43,252 bases of DNA from Bacillota bacterium (GTDB taxonomy: Bacteria > Bacillota > Clostridia > Lachnospirales > Lachnospiraceae). Location of the stretch: NCBI GenBank assembly GCA_023441965.1, contig JAEZNB010000035.1, positions 1 to 43,252 on the forward strand, read 5' to 3'. Positions 1 through 8,318 of this stretch are shown piece by piece. The notes under the pieces are model-generated. The model was given only the letters and a program-made list of their open reading frames with translations. It did no database searches and was not told where the DNA came from. The first letter of the stretch is position 1. The number at the start of each line of letters is the position of its first letter. Made by a program: the position numbers and the translations under genes.

Positions 1-106
1 CAATCGTGACATACTGGATCAAGCCAGGGTAGCGGTCTGCCAAAGCCCTTGCATCGGATTTGAGTTTATCATAAGAATAAAGTGCTTCTTCCAGGTTGAC
101 GATCAT
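1..106 (-). CDS. Partial gene, N-terminus of a probable M14-type carboxypeptidase
   Basis: An ATG at 106, preceded by an AGGGG ribosome binding site 8 nt upstream, opens a frame of 35 codons that runs off the left edge without a stop. The visible peptide starts MIVNLEEALYSYDKL and continues to RYPGLIQYVTI. The pattern of a Tyr-rich start, charged helix, then RYP-x-L and a beta strand resembles the beginning of clostridial M14 zinc carboxypeptidase domains. The zinc ligands and catalytic Glu lie outside the window, so the family call is an inference from a short fragment. It lies 73 bases downstream of hflC on the same strand. I see no convincing terminator between them. Confidence 0.5.
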   Translation of the reverse strand, partial: MIVNLEEALYSYDKLKSDARALADRYPGLIQYVTI

Positions 107-179
107 CGGACGCACCCCTGCTTTGCCATGTACTCATCATAACATATGAAGAAGGGCTATGTCCTATGCGGTATACTTA

Positions 180-1064
180 CTAGTCAAGCCGGTAGAAAAT
201 CTGTGCAATTGGTGAATCCTCTGACAGGATCAGCGTCTTATTTCCTCCGCTTAAGGAAGCCTTTGCAGCCTCCAGAGAACGGATAAAGGTATAGAATTCA
301 CTTCTGCCGGGATCGGAATAGGCATTGGACAGAATCCTCATGTATTCTGCCTCACCCTCTGCAATAATCTTCGCAGCCTGGGTCTCTGCATTGGAAATGC
401 TGATCGCAACCTCCTTATCCGTTTCATTGCGGATGATCTGTGCCTCGGACTCACCCTCTGCCGTAAAGGTGGCCGCTTTCTGTGACCGCTCCGAAATCAT
501 TCGGTCAAATACAGCAGCCTTATTCCCGCTGGGTAGGTCCAGATGCTTTGTCTCTACGGATAGCAATTCTATTCCGTATTGACTCATTGTAGAGCCGATA
601 TTCTTCATAAATTCAAGACTTAATTCGCCATCTCTGCCGCTGATGACCTCTGCCTGGTCCATAGAGCTGATTACACTCTTCATTGCATTATAAACCGTTG
701 AATCAATTCTTCCTTCCGCGGCTACCAATGAGGAATTCAAGGACTGGGCAAAGGTGATGGGTTCAACGATTCTCCATAAGACATAACTGTCCACAACCAT
801 CGTCTTCTTGTCCTTGGTGATGACATCGGATTCCATCATATCATAAAACTGTATCTGCTTGGGCAGCCGATCAACTGTCTCTAAGAACGGCACCTTAAAG
901 GTTAGCCCTGCGCTCTTGTTCACTTTTTCAATTCTATTGAACTGCTTCACAATGGTATATTCATTTTCCTTCGTAACCACCAGGGAGGACAGCAGAACAA
1001 TGAGGCCTGCGATTACGAGAAACAGGAAGACTACTCCTGAAATTTTCTTTGCTGACTTAGCCAT
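180..1064 (-). CDS. hflC: HflC-like SPFH/band 7 membrane protein
   Basis: A 294-residue SPFH (prohibitin/stomatin) protein. An N-terminal membrane segment at about residues 9-30 is followed by the band 7 domain and a long charged helix rich in Ala, Glu and Arg (the AEGEAEAQ-type region), as in HflC. In other bacteria HflC pairs with HflK in the membrane and restrains the FtsH protease. The start is the ATG at 1064, which has GGAGG 8 nt upstream; an in-frame ATG 17 codons earlier lies inside the end of hflK and has no better signal. The gene follows hflK directly, with one base between the hflK stop and this start, so the two are translationally coupled. No ftsH gene is nearby. Confidence 0.9.
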   Translation of the reverse strand: MAKSAKKISGVVFLFLVIAGLIVLLSSLVVTKENEYTIVKQFNRIEKVNKSAGLTFKVPFLETVDRLPKQIQFYDMMESDVITKDKKTMVVDSYVLWRIVEPITFAQSLNSSLVAAEGRIDSTVYNAMKSVISSMDQAEVISGRDGELSLEFMKNIGSTMSQYGIELLSVETKHLDLPSGNKAAVFDRMISERSQKAATFTAEGESEAQIIRNETDKEVAISISNAETQAAKIIAEGEAEYMRILSNAYSDPGRSEFYTFIRSLEAAKASLSGGNKTLILSEDSPIAQIFYRLD

Positions 1065-1065
1065 A

Positions 1066-2028
1066 TTACTGACCTCCTTCCAATAAGCTATCCAGGGGGA
1101 GAAGCTTCTGAACATCGGAGCTTCCGCTGTCTATGATGACCTTAAGGGAAGGCAGAACCTTCTCCATGGTTTCATAGAACATTCTCTCCTTGGTGATCAG
1201 AGGATACTTGCTGTACTCCTCATACATCTCGTTAAAGCGTGCCACCTCGGCTTCTGCCTCATTTATTCTCCGGGTCTTTGTGGACTCGGCCTCCTGTAAG
1301 ATCTTATCCACCTGAGCTTCTGCCTGGGGAAGCTTCTCATTTTTGTATTTCGTCGCATTGTTCAGGGCTGTTTCCTTCCCCTGCTTTGCGGTTTCCACTG
1401 ACTTAAAGGCTTCCATGACCTCATCTGTCGGTGGTTCGGCATCCTGAATCGTGATATTCACCAGCTGAATTCCGATATCCTGGGCAGTCAGCTTCTCCAG
1501 AATGGACTGTTTGATTTTGGACTGAATCTCAAACTTCTCTGTCGTAATAACGTCATCCACCTTATAGCTGCCTACCACGGTTCGAATGCTGCTCTGGGCG
1601 ATGCTTTTCAGAATAATCACCGGATCGTTTGAGGCATAGAGGGCCCTGATCGGATCCGATACCTTATACTCCACGAAGAAGTCTACATTTACGAAGTTAA
1701 AATCATAGGTAATCATCATGGATTCAGACTCAATCTTCGCACCTGTCGTCATATCATAGCCGATGGTGAAGCTCTTAATGGTGGTATCCACCTTGTCTAC
1801 CTTCTGAATGATCGGTATCTTAAAATGCAGGCCTGCCGTGCTGACAGTCTTCGCCTTACCGAAGGTAGTTACGACTGCCTGCTCCTGCTCCTTGATCGTA
1901 TAGAAGGCTCCAAAGAAGAGCACAGCCGCGATTGCCGCTACGATCAGAAGAAGCAGGATATTCTTAAACCTCTTCATAAATGCCCTGACATCTGCTCCTT
2001 TGGGAAAATCATAAATATTATTTGCCAT
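1066..2028 (-). CDS. hflK: HflK-like SPFH/band 7 membrane protein
   Basis: A 320-residue protein with a cytoplasmic N-terminus, one membrane helix at about residues 23-46, an SPFH domain starting near KEQEQAVVTTFGK, and a coiled-coil C-terminal half with repeated AEAEV/QAEAQV segments. This is the layout of HflK, the partner of HflC in the membrane complex that modulates FtsH. It is shorter than the E. coli protein (about 420 residues) and lacks its Gly/Pro-rich N-terminal extension, which is usual for Firmicutes forms. The ATG at 2028 has AGGAAAAGGA just upstream. It is 20 bases after proA and immediately before hflC. Confidence 0.88.
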   Translation of the reverse strand: MANNIYDFPKGADVRAFMKRFKNILLLLIVAAIAAVLFFGAFYTIKEQEQAVVTTFGKAKTVSTAGLHFKIPIIQKVDKVDTTIKSFTIGYDMTTGAKIESESMMITYDFNFVNVDFFVEYKVSDPIRALYASNDPVIILKSIAQSSIRTVVGSYKVDDVITTEKFEIQSKIKQSILEKLTAQDIGIQLVNITIQDAEPPTDEVMEAFKSVETAKQGKETALNNATKYKNEKLPQAEAQVDKILQEAESTKTRRINEAEAEVARFNEMYEEYSKYPLITKERMFYETMEKVLPSLKVIIDSGSSDVQKLLPLDSLLEGGQ

Positions 2029-2048
2029 TCCTTTTCCTCATCCTTTCT

Positions 2049-3296
2049 TTATTTCCTGATCTGACCGTTACCGAATATGATATACTTGGTCGTAGTCAGC
2101 TCCTTGAGTCCCATGGGACCCCTGGCATGAAGCTTCTGTGTGCTGATGCCGATCTCTGCCCCCATACCGAATTCACTACCATCCGTAAAGCGGGTAGAGG
2201 CATTCACATAGACAGCCGCCGCATCTATCTCATTCAGGAATTTCATCGCATGGTCATAATCCTTAGTAACAATCGCATCCGAGTGCTTGGTATTATATCG
2301 GTTGATATGGGCAATTGCCTCCTCGATACTGTCTACCACCTTCAGAGATATGATCTTATCCAGATATTCCTTGCCGTAGTCCTCTTCGGTGGCGGGAACA
2401 CAGCCTGCAGCTATGGCCCTGCCCCTTTCATCTGCCCGGATCTCAATCTCCTTGGCCTGTAGTCTGTCATATAAGAGAGGAATGAATTCCTTACTCACCT
2501 TCTCGTGAATGACCAAAGACTCACAGGTATTGCAAACCCCTAACCTCTGGGTCTTGGCATTGTCAATAATGTCCAGAGCCATAGCAAAGTCCGCATATTC
2601 ATCCACATAGACATGACAATTGCCGGTTCCGGTTTCAATGACCGGTATGGTACTGTTCTCGATCACCGATCTGATCAATCCTTCACCTCCTCTGGGAATC
2701 AAGACATCTATGTACCGATTCAGCTTCATCAACCGGTTCACCGTCTCCCTGGAGGTATCCTCAAGAAGCTGAAGGGCATCTTCAGGGCAGCCTGCATCTG
2801 CCAGTCCCTTGCGAAGGGCCTTCACAATTGCGATATTAGAATGAATCGCATCGCTTCCGCCTCTAAGGATCACAGCATTTCCTGCCTTAAAGCACAGGCC
2901 GAAAGCATCCGAGGTAACATTGGGCCGGGATTCATAGATGATACCGATGACACCGAGGGGGACCCGCTTCTGTCCGATGGTAAGTCCGTTGGGACGGACC
3001 TGCATGGATAAGACCTCTCCCACCGGATCCTTTAAGGTACAAACCTCCAATATTCCATCTGCCATTGCCTGTAATCTTGAAGCATTCAGACTCAGTCTGT
3101 CTATCAATGAGGCCTTAACTCCGTTCTGCTCCGACTTCTTTACGTCAATTGCATTGGCTGCCAGAATCTCCTCTGTAGCATCCAGTAAAGCTTTGGCACA
3201 GGAGTGTAAAGCATTGTTCTTCTCTTCCTGCTGTAGCAGACCCAGTTTAACCGCAGCCGCCTTGGACCGGCTGCCGATCTCCTCTAAACTGATCAT
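2049..3296 (-). CDS. proA: Gamma-glutamyl phosphate reductase
   Basis: ProA (415 residues) reduces gamma-glutamyl phosphate with NADPH to glutamate semialdehyde, the second step of proline synthesis. It is an aldehyde-dehydrogenase superfamily enzyme; the segment LGVCNTCESLVIH (around residue 250) carries the expected catalytic cysteine, and the VIYESRPNVT and ILRGGSDA motifs are typical. The length matches the family (about 415). The ATG at 3296 follows AGGAGG with 8 nt spacing. The partner kinase proB is about 1 kb upstream on the same strand, separated by a DUF896 gene and a folate gene rather than adjacent as usual. A candidate promoter lies at 3337-3366. Confidence 0.97.
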   Translation of the reverse strand: MISLEEIGSRSKAAAVKLGLLQQEEKNNALHSCAKALLDATEEILAANAIDVKKSEQNGVKASLIDRLSLNASRLQAMADGILEVCTLKDPVGEVLSMQVRPNGLTIGQKRVPLGVIGIIYESRPNVTSDAFGLCFKAGNAVILRGGSDAIHSNIAIVKALRKGLADAGCPEDALQLLEDTSRETVNRLMKLNRYIDVLIPRGGEGLIRSVIENSTIPVIETGTGNCHVYVDEYADFAMALDIIDNAKTQRLGVCNTCESLVIHEKVSKEFIPLLYDRLQAKEIEIRADERGRAIAAGCVPATEEDYGKEYLDKIISLKVVDSIEEAIAHINRYNTKHSDAIVTKDYDHAMKFLNEIDAAAVYVNASTRFTDGSEFGMGAEIGISTQKLHARGPMGLKELTTTKYIIFGNGQIRK

Positions 3297-3336
3297 GATG
3301 TATTCCTCCTTCCCTTTCCTAATAAATCTGTTTCAA

Positions 3337-3366
3337 ATTATATTGATGTCTTTACTTTCTATTGAA
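3337..3366 (-). promoter_or_regulatory. Candidate promoter for proA-hflK-hflC
   Basis: On the minus strand a perfect TATAAT (3337-3342) lies 18 nt from a weak TTCAAT -35 box (3361-3366), just after the stop of the cyclo-ligase gene. The -10 is good but the -35 matches only half of the consensus, so this may be a minor internal promoter. Confidence 0.4.
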
Positions 3367-3367
3367 G

Positions 3368-3973
3368 CTACCTATCCTTACAGCGGATGATCCTCTCCGG
3401 CGTAAGGATATAATCCATCCTGATATCCTGCTCCTCGGAAGGTATGCGCTCCAGCAGCTGGAAGTCATAGGCCAACCCAACCTTCACGAAATGCTCTCCC
3501 TCGTGCTCCCTAAGATATCGGTCATAATAGCCTGCGCCATAGCCGATCCGGTTTCCACATAGGTCAAAGGCTAAGCCCGGAATCAACATCAGCTTGGGTG
3601 AGGCTGCTTCACTTTCTGACTCTCTTCCCCTGTAGGGGATGAGGTTGTTACCTACAGGCTCCGGTACACCAAAGCTGCTGGGCTCTAACAGGGTTGCCTC
3701 CGTAAGATGATAGAAGCACATGTTTCTCCCTTCCACTCTTGGTACATATACCTGCTTTACCGGACCCCTTTCACCGGAAAGGGCTTCTTCCACCATATTC
3801 CGGGTATCTACTTCCGTACCAAAGGAGAGATAGGTGAAGAGCTGCTTACTCCTTACCCATAGCTCCATCCCGGTCAGCCTCTGCCGTAGCTCCTCTGCGT
3901 ATCTGACCCGTTCCTCCTTCGTAAGCTGATTTCTAAGCTCCTTCATCTTCTGCCGAAGCTCTGACTTGGTCAC
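3368..3973 (-). CDS. 5-formyltetrahydrofolate cyclo-ligase
   Basis: A 201-residue 5-FTHF cyclo-ligase (5,10-methenyltetrahydrofolate synthetase), which uses ATP to convert 5-formyl-THF to methenyl-THF and return it to the one-carbon pool. The N-terminal helix has the substrate-contact pattern KSELRQKMKELRNQL, and near the C-terminus the family signature IPGLAFDLCGNRIGYGAGYYDRY is complete in shape (GxGxGYYDR). The start is taken as GTG at 3973 because AGGAGG at 3982-3987 sits 8 nt away; a second in-frame GTG at 3982 overlaps that Shine-Dalgarno and cannot use it. The only ATG nearby runs straight into TGA. The gene lies between a DUF896 gene and proA. Confidence 0.93.
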   Translation of the reverse strand: MTKSELRQKMKELRNQLTKEERVRYAEELRQRLTGMELWVRSKQLFTYLSFGTEVDTRNMVEEALSGERGPVKQVYVPRVEGRNMCFYHLTEATLLEPSSFGVPEPVGNNLIPYRGRESESEAASPKLMLIPGLAFDLCGNRIGYGAGYYDRYLREHEGEHFVKVGLAYDFQLLERIPSEEQDIRMDYILTPERIIRCKDR

Positions 3974-4019
3974 ATGTATCACCTCCTAAGGCTTAGGGTC
4001 TGCAAGTAATTGGTTTCCT

Positions 4020-4265
4020 TTAATTTTGATTCATATCCCCGGAGCTTCTCTCCATGTTCATATCCCTAAGATCCTTCGCTTTGGTCAGAGAACCATCCGG
4101 ATTTACAAAGGATACCTGATCCAGGGTCCCCCGCATATTCCTACGGATTGCAGTGATATAATCTGCCCTCAGCTTCTTTTGCTCTTCCTTCTCTTCCTCC
4201 GTAAGGCCTTCCTTCTGTGACTTATGATAAAGCTCGTTGATTCTTTGTATTTGTGTCTGATCCAT
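4020..4265 (-). CDS. DUF896 (YnzC-like) small protein
   Basis: An 81-residue, highly charged protein of the DUF896/UPF0291 family, recognised by the pattern RINELYHKSQKEGLTEEEK, then a long helix of Glu/Lys/Gln and LRADYITAIR. B. subtilis YnzC, a 77-residue member encoded next to the SOS gene yneA, is the best known relative; its molecular role is unsettled. The ATG at 4265 has AAAGGA about 6 nt upstream. It is followed 46 nt later by the folate cyclo-ligase gene. No membrane segment or known catalytic motif is visible; it is predicted to be a soluble helical hairpin. Confidence 0.85.
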   Translation of the reverse strand: MDQTQIQRINELYHKSQKEGLTEEEKEEQKKLRADYITAIRRNMRGTLDQVSFVNPDGSLTKAKDLRDMNMERSSGDMNQN

Positions 4266-4338
4266 TTTAAATCCTTTCTGTTACCATCACCGGTTTCTTC
4301 TCTTTCATCGATATTGATCTCCGGCTTCAATTTATGTC

Positions 4339-4367
4339 ATCATACTGTACGAACCTTATTCATACAA
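4339..4367 (-). promoter_or_regulatory. Weak candidate promoter before the DUF896 gene
   Basis: On the minus strand TTGTAT (4362-4367) and TATGAT (4339-4344) are exactly 17 nt apart, upstream of the DUF896 start at 4265. The -35 box matches only three of six positions and overlaps the 15-base tandem repeats, so the resemblance may be chance. Confidence 0.3.
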
Positions 4368-4417
4368 GTCTGATTCATACGATACTTATTCATACGATTC
4401 TTATTCATAAGATTCTT
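4358..4417. repeat. Four tandem 15-base repeats at the 3' end of proB
   Basis: The plus strand reads ATTCATA at 4358, 4373, 4388 and 4403, exactly 15 bases apart, within units of the form ATTCATACGATTCTT. The first copy is the most diverged. The last unit overlaps the TAA stop of proB (4416-4418). The rest lies in the 150-base spacer before the DUF896 gene. Confidence 0.85.
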
Positions 4418-5270
4418 AATTTGGGTATTGCTTGGTCTTAATATAATCCAGCAGATTAAAATCCGCAGCCTTATGGGCCTTAAAGAGGGTACCAACTGTC
4501 CTGCCCTCCAGCACATAGTTAATGTTCCTTACATTCTCTCCATTGGTAATAACCATATCCGCACCGGAATAGGTGGCGATTTTGGCGGCGGAAAGCTTCG
4601 TTACCATTCCACCGGTTCCTAAGCTGCAGCCGGTAGAGGACTTTGCCATATCGTTTAGGTCATCTCCGATTTCATTTACAATCGGAATCAGGGTAGCTTC
4701 CTGATTCTGATGGGGATCATCCGTATATAATCCGTCGATATCGGACAAGAGAATCAAGAGATCTCCTCCGACCAGGGCGGTAACAATGGCGGACAAGGTA
4801 TCATTATCACCAAAATCCAGCTCATCCGTGGATACGGTATCATTCTCATTTACGATTGGAATAACACCCATCTTGAATAGCTCCTGAAAGGTATTCTGAG
4901 CATTCTGTCTGCTGATGTCATTGATCATGGTATACTTGGTCATCAGAATCTGGGCCGCCATCTGGTTGTATTCCGCAAAGAGCTTCTGATAGACCATCAT
5001 CAGCCTGGCCTGACCTACCGCAGCACAAGCCTGCTTGATGGACCGCTCAGTCGGCTTCTCTGTAAGAGCCAGAGCCTTTCTCCCCACCGCGATAGCACCC
5101 GAGGTAACCAGAATCACTTCCTTCCCCTGATTTCTGATATCCGTCAGGATTCTGACCAACCGTTCCATCTTATCCAGGTTCAGACTCCCTGTCTCCGTAT
5201 GGGTGAGTGAGGATGAACCAATCTTTACAACTATCCTTTTCTTGTCCTTCAGACAATCTCTGTCCTGCAT
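4416..5270 (-). CDS. proB: Glutamate 5-kinase
   Basis: ProB (284 residues) phosphorylates glutamate to gamma-glutamyl phosphate, the first and feedback-controlled step of proline synthesis. It is an amino-acid kinase fold protein: RIVVKIGSSSLT near the N-terminus, NENDTVSTDELDFGDND in the middle and a GTGGMVTKLSAAKIA nucleotide segment. The C-terminal PUA domain of the 367-residue E. coli enzyme is absent; the protein ends shortly after the kinase domain, as in many clostridial forms. The ATG at 5270 follows GGAGG with 6 nt spacing. A perfect hairpin (5286-5303) lies just upstream of that site. The gene follows the COG2509 flavoprotein by 52 bases. Confidence 0.96.
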   Translation of the reverse strand: MQDRDCLKDKKRIVVKIGSSSLTHTETGSLNLDKMERLVRILTDIRNQGKEVILVTSGAIAVGRKALALTEKPTERSIKQACAAVGQARLMMVYQKLFAEYNQMAAQILMTKYTMINDISRQNAQNTFQELFKMGVIPIVNENDTVSTDELDFGDNDTLSAIVTALVGGDLLILLSDIDGLYTDDPHQNQEATLIPIVNEIGDDLNDMAKSSTGCSLGTGGMVTKLSAAKIATYSGADMVITNGENVRNINYVLEGRTVGTLFKAHKAADFNLLDYIKTKQYPN

Positions 5271-5285
5271 ATTTATCCTCCATAA

Positions 5286-5303
5286 GGCTGCTGCTCAGCA
5301 GCC
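5286..5303 (-). other. Perfect hairpin in the proB leader
   Basis: The minus strand carries GGCTGCTGAGCAGCAGCC, a self-complementary hairpin directly before the proB Shine-Dalgarno (GGAGG). There is no U-run after it, so it is not a standard terminator; an RNA processing or translation-tuning role is possible. Confidence 0.55.
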
Positions 5304-5322
5304 AATTCGTATTCTTCTTGCT

Positions 5323-6924
5323 TTACAGGGGCCGGTAAACCTTAACAACTGCTTCGAATACCTTCATTCCATCCATAGCCGCGGAGGTGATACCTCCCGC
5401 ATAGCCCGCTCCCTCTCCACAGGGGTAGATCCCGCTGATATTGCTCTCGTAGGCTTCACTCCTATGAATTCTTACCGGAGAAGAGGTTCTGGATTCTATT
5501 CCTGACAGTACTGCCTCCTCATCCGCAAAGCCCTTCAGCTTATGCTCAAAGGCCAAAATGCCTTCGGTTACGGCTTCCCTGACAAAGTCCGGCAGGCAGG
5601 AATGTAAGTTGGTCAAGCAGTACTCCCCCCGGATATTCGGCTTAATACTCCCTATTGTAACACTCTCCCTGTTTCTTAACAAGTCACCAAATAACTGTAC
5701 CGGAACCCTTCCGTTTCCGGCCTTGTATCCAAGGGCCTCCCATTTTCTCTGAAAGGCGATCCCACCTAAGGGGTCCGATGATGCAAAATCCTCCGGACCA
5801 ACGGTTACTACAATGGCACTGTTGGCATTCTCCTCATCTCTGGCATAATTGCTCATACCGTTAACTACCATATGGCCCTGCTCTGAAGAAGAATTGACCA
5901 CAAAGCCACCGGGGCACATACAGAAGGAATATACTCCTCTGCCCGTCTTCGTCTGATGGGTCAGCTTATAATCCGCAGGGGGCAGATGGATATAGGCATC
6001 CCCGTACTGGCTCCTGCTGATCCTGCTTTGCTTATGCTCTATCCTCAAGCCGATGGCAAAGGGCTTGGGTGACAGGTGCAGTCCCCTCTTTAGGAAGAGC
6101 TCAAAGGTATCTCTGGCACTATGGCCGATGGCGGGAATTAAGACCTGGCAGGGGATACGCTCCTTATGATTTAGCTCTATAGCAACCAGTCTGCCGTTTT
6201 CTATTGTTAGGTCGGTCAGCTTGGCAGCGAACCGTACCTGGCCTCCCATACGAATGATTTCATTTCTCATATTCTCCACGACAAGCCGCAGCCGGTCTGT
6301 CCCGATATGGGGCTTGTTCAGGTAGAGGATATCCGATGGGGCTCCGTGCTCCACAAAGGTCTCCATGACAAAGGGATAGCGGTTGCTGGCATCCTTCACC
6401 ATGGTATTCAGTTTACCGTCAGAGAAGGTTCCTGCACCGCCTTCTCCAAACTGTACATTGCAATCCGGATCCAGAGGCTTACCGGACCAGAAGCTTTCCA
6501 CGGCCTCCACCCTCCGCTTTACCTCATAACCCCGTTCGATCACGATGGGTCGATAGCCCTTCTTCGCCAACAGATAGGCACAGAAGAGACCGGCAGGGCC
6601 GGTACCGACTATGACAGGAGGAGTTTTTAGAACGATATCCCCTTCGGGCTCAACAACATACCTGGTCTCCTTCGTCAGGGTAATGTTCACATTCTTAAGG
6701 CGTTCCACCAGCTGGGCTTCGCTTTCCTTATGCTCCTTAATCATACTGACATCCACAGAATAGATGAACTTAATCTCATCCTTCTTCCTGGCATCAATGG
6801 ACTTCTTTATGATTGTAAGCTTCTCTATTTTACTTACGGACAGCTTAAGCATCCTGGCAGCCGCTTCCGTCAGCTCCTCTTCTCTATGTCCGATTGGCAG
6901 CTTAATCTGTGATACGCGTATCAT
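5323..6924 (-). CDS. FAD-dependent oxidoreductase, COG2509 family
   Basis: A 533-residue flavoprotein of the uncharacterised COG2509 dehydrogenase family. An N-terminal region of about 100 residues (small alpha/beta fold with many charged residues) precedes the dinucleotide-binding motif VIVGTGPAGLFCAYLLAKKG and the acidic end of the second strand, IVIERG. FGEGGAGTFSDGKLNT, SFCMCPGG and the C-terminal GEGAGYAGGITSAAMDG are family hallmarks, the last contacting FAD in related proteins. Substrate is unknown. The ATG at 6924 has AAGGAAGGA 4 nt upstream. It follows another FAD protein by 24 bases, and both appear to share the promoter at 8240-8268. Confidence 0.88.
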   Translation of the reverse strand: MIRVSQIKLPIGHREEELTEAAARMLKLSVSKIEKLTIIKKSIDARKKDEIKFIYSVDVSMIKEHKESEAQLVERLKNVNITLTKETRYVVEPEGDIVLKTPPVIVGTGPAGLFCAYLLAKKGYRPIVIERGYEVKRRVEAVESFWSGKPLDPDCNVQFGEGGAGTFSDGKLNTMVKDASNRYPFVMETFVEHGAPSDILYLNKPHIGTDRLRLVVENMRNEIIRMGGQVRFAAKLTDLTIENGRLVAIELNHKERIPCQVLIPAIGHSARDTFELFLKRGLHLSPKPFAIGLRIEHKQSRISRSQYGDAYIHLPPADYKLTHQTKTGRGVYSFCMCPGGFVVNSSSEQGHMVVNGMSNYARDEENANSAIVVTVGPEDFASSDPLGGIAFQRKWEALGYKAGNGRVPVQLFGDLLRNRESVTIGSIKPNIRGEYCLTNLHSCLPDFVREAVTEGILAFEHKLKGFADEEAVLSGIESRTSSPVRIHRSEAYESNISGIYPCGEGAGYAGGITSAAMDGMKVFEAVVKVYRPL

Positions 6925-6948
6925 GCTGTCCTTCCTTCCTGACTGCGA

Positions 6949-8202
6949 TTAATGAGTGGCAGCCGAAACTCCTGCCAGATAGCCTGAGCTCCAGGCCCAC
7001 TGAAGATTGTAGCCACCGCAGGTCCCATCCACATCTACGATTTCCCCACAGAGATAAAGGTTCTGAATGAGCTTGGATTCCATGGTAGCCGGATCCAGCT
7101 CTGCGGTCGGTACTCCTCCCGCACATACCTGTGCATTTTCAAAGGAATTGGTATCATTGATTTTAAGCTTAAATTCCTTGATCTGTGAGAGCAGTCGCTC
7201 CAGCTCCTTATGTTTCAGCCCGACCGGACTCTGATAAGGATCCAGACCGGCTTCCTTGATTATAATATAGGATAATTTATGGTTAAAGAGGCCAATCAGC
7301 ATCTCCTCCAGATTCTTTCCTTCGCAGTGCTTCAGTCTCTCTTCCAGATGGGCTCTGACACCCGTCCTGTCAAAGGAGGGGAGAAAATCCAGAATGAGAT
7401 GAACTGCTTTTCGCTGATCCAAAGCCTTGGCCACATAGCGGCTCAGCTGAAGGACCGGTATTCCGGAGATGCCGTAATCGGTAAAGACCAGCTCTCCTTC
7501 CTCTTCTGCCAGTCTTTCCTGATTGGAATAGGCGGTTACCTTTCCGATTGCTCTGACTCCCGATATGGTCTTCAGGAACTTCTCCGGGGACTTCAACTGG
7601 ACCAGGGCAGGTAGGGGTTTGATCAGCTTATGTCCAAGTCCCTTGGCTAAGCGATAGCCACTGCCATCGGAACCCAGCTTGGGAGAAGCGCAGCCTCCAG
7701 CAGCCAGAATCAAGAACTTCGCCTGATAGCTGCCCTTCTTACCGGCTTCTGCCAGCTTCTCGGTGGTGACACGAAAGCCTTTTCCTTTTCCATCGGGAGG
7801 CAGGATATCCGTAACCTTTTCCTCATAGACGAAGGCTACTCCCAGCCGCCTGCATTCCATCAGCAATACCTGCAATACGCTGGCAGCCTGCTCAGAATTC
7901 GGATAGAGATATCCGTCTCTTTCCTTGGGCAGGATACCAAGGTCACGGAAGAAACAGAGGGTCCTTGAGACATCAAAGGCTGCCAGAACCTGAAGGGCAA
8001 AGGATACATCCTCTGACCGATAGCATTCCGCAGTCTGAACCAGATTAGAGAAATTACATTTGCCATTACCGGTCGCCAGCAGCTTCTTCCCTGCCTTCTC
8101 CTTCTGCTCGATGACTAAGACCCTGCTCCCCTTGCCTGCAGCTCCAATGGCTGCCATCAGACCTGAGGCTCCCGCACCGATGATGATCATATCCTGTTCC
8201 AA
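6949..8202 (-). CDS. HI0933/YhiN-family FAD-dependent oxidoreductase
   Basis: A 417-residue NAD(P)/FAD-dependent protein of the HI0933 (BaiN/YhiN) family, often named aminoacetone oxidase family. Motifs: DMIIIGAGASGLMAA near the N-terminus, KKLLATGNGKCNFSN, and the C-terminal GEIVDVDGTCGGYNLQWAW, all diagnostic of this family. The reaction is not known for most members. Start choice: an ATG at 8241 lies inside the -10 box of a near-consensus promoter (8240-8245) and so cannot be translated from that transcript. The TTG at 8202 has GGAGGG 6 nt upstream and is preferred; the ATG at 8190 is the alternative. It is the first gene of the run toward the COG2509 gene and proB. Confidence 0.88.
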   Translation of the reverse strand: MEQDMIIIGAGASGLMAAIGAAGKGSRVLVIEQKEKAGKKLLATGNGKCNFSNLVQTAECYRSEDVSFALQVLAAFDVSRTLCFFRDLGILPKERDGYLYPNSEQAASVLQVLLMECRRLGVAFVYEEKVTDILPPDGKGKGFRVTTEKLAEAGKKGSYQAKFLILAAGGCASPKLGSDGSGYRLAKGLGHKLIKPLPALVQLKSPEKFLKTISGVRAIGKVTAYSNQERLAEEEGELVFTDYGISGIPVLQLSRYVAKALDQRKAVHLILDFLPSFDRTGVRAHLEERLKHCEGKNLEEMLIGLFNHKLSYIIIKEAGLDPYQSPVGLKHKELERLLSQIKEFKLKINDTNSFENAQVCAGGVPTAELDPATMESKLIQNLYLCGEIVDVDGTCGGYNLQWAWSSGYLAGVSAATH

Positions 8203-8239
8203 TTCCGACCCTCCCAGAACAAACATTTTCATTTGTTCC

Positions 8240-8268
8240 ATTATATTTGACCCTAGGCTTTAATTCAA
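8240..8268 (-). promoter_or_regulatory. SigA-type promoter for the flavoprotein-proB run
   Basis: TTGAAT (8263-8268) and a perfect TATAAT (8240-8245) on the minus strand are 17 nt apart, directly upstream of the HI0933-family gene. The position fixes that gene's start downstream of 8235. Confidence 0.8.
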
Positions 8269-8318
8269 GTGTTTAATGAAATTTTAACCTTTATACAGCT
8301 GGGCTGATGATTGTGTTC

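Noticed and set aside
6902..7126. Minus-strand frame of 74 codons overlapping two flavoprotein genes
   Set aside because: It overlaps the end of the HI0933-family gene and the start of the COG2509 gene in another frame and is Arg/Trp/Ser rich without a family match.
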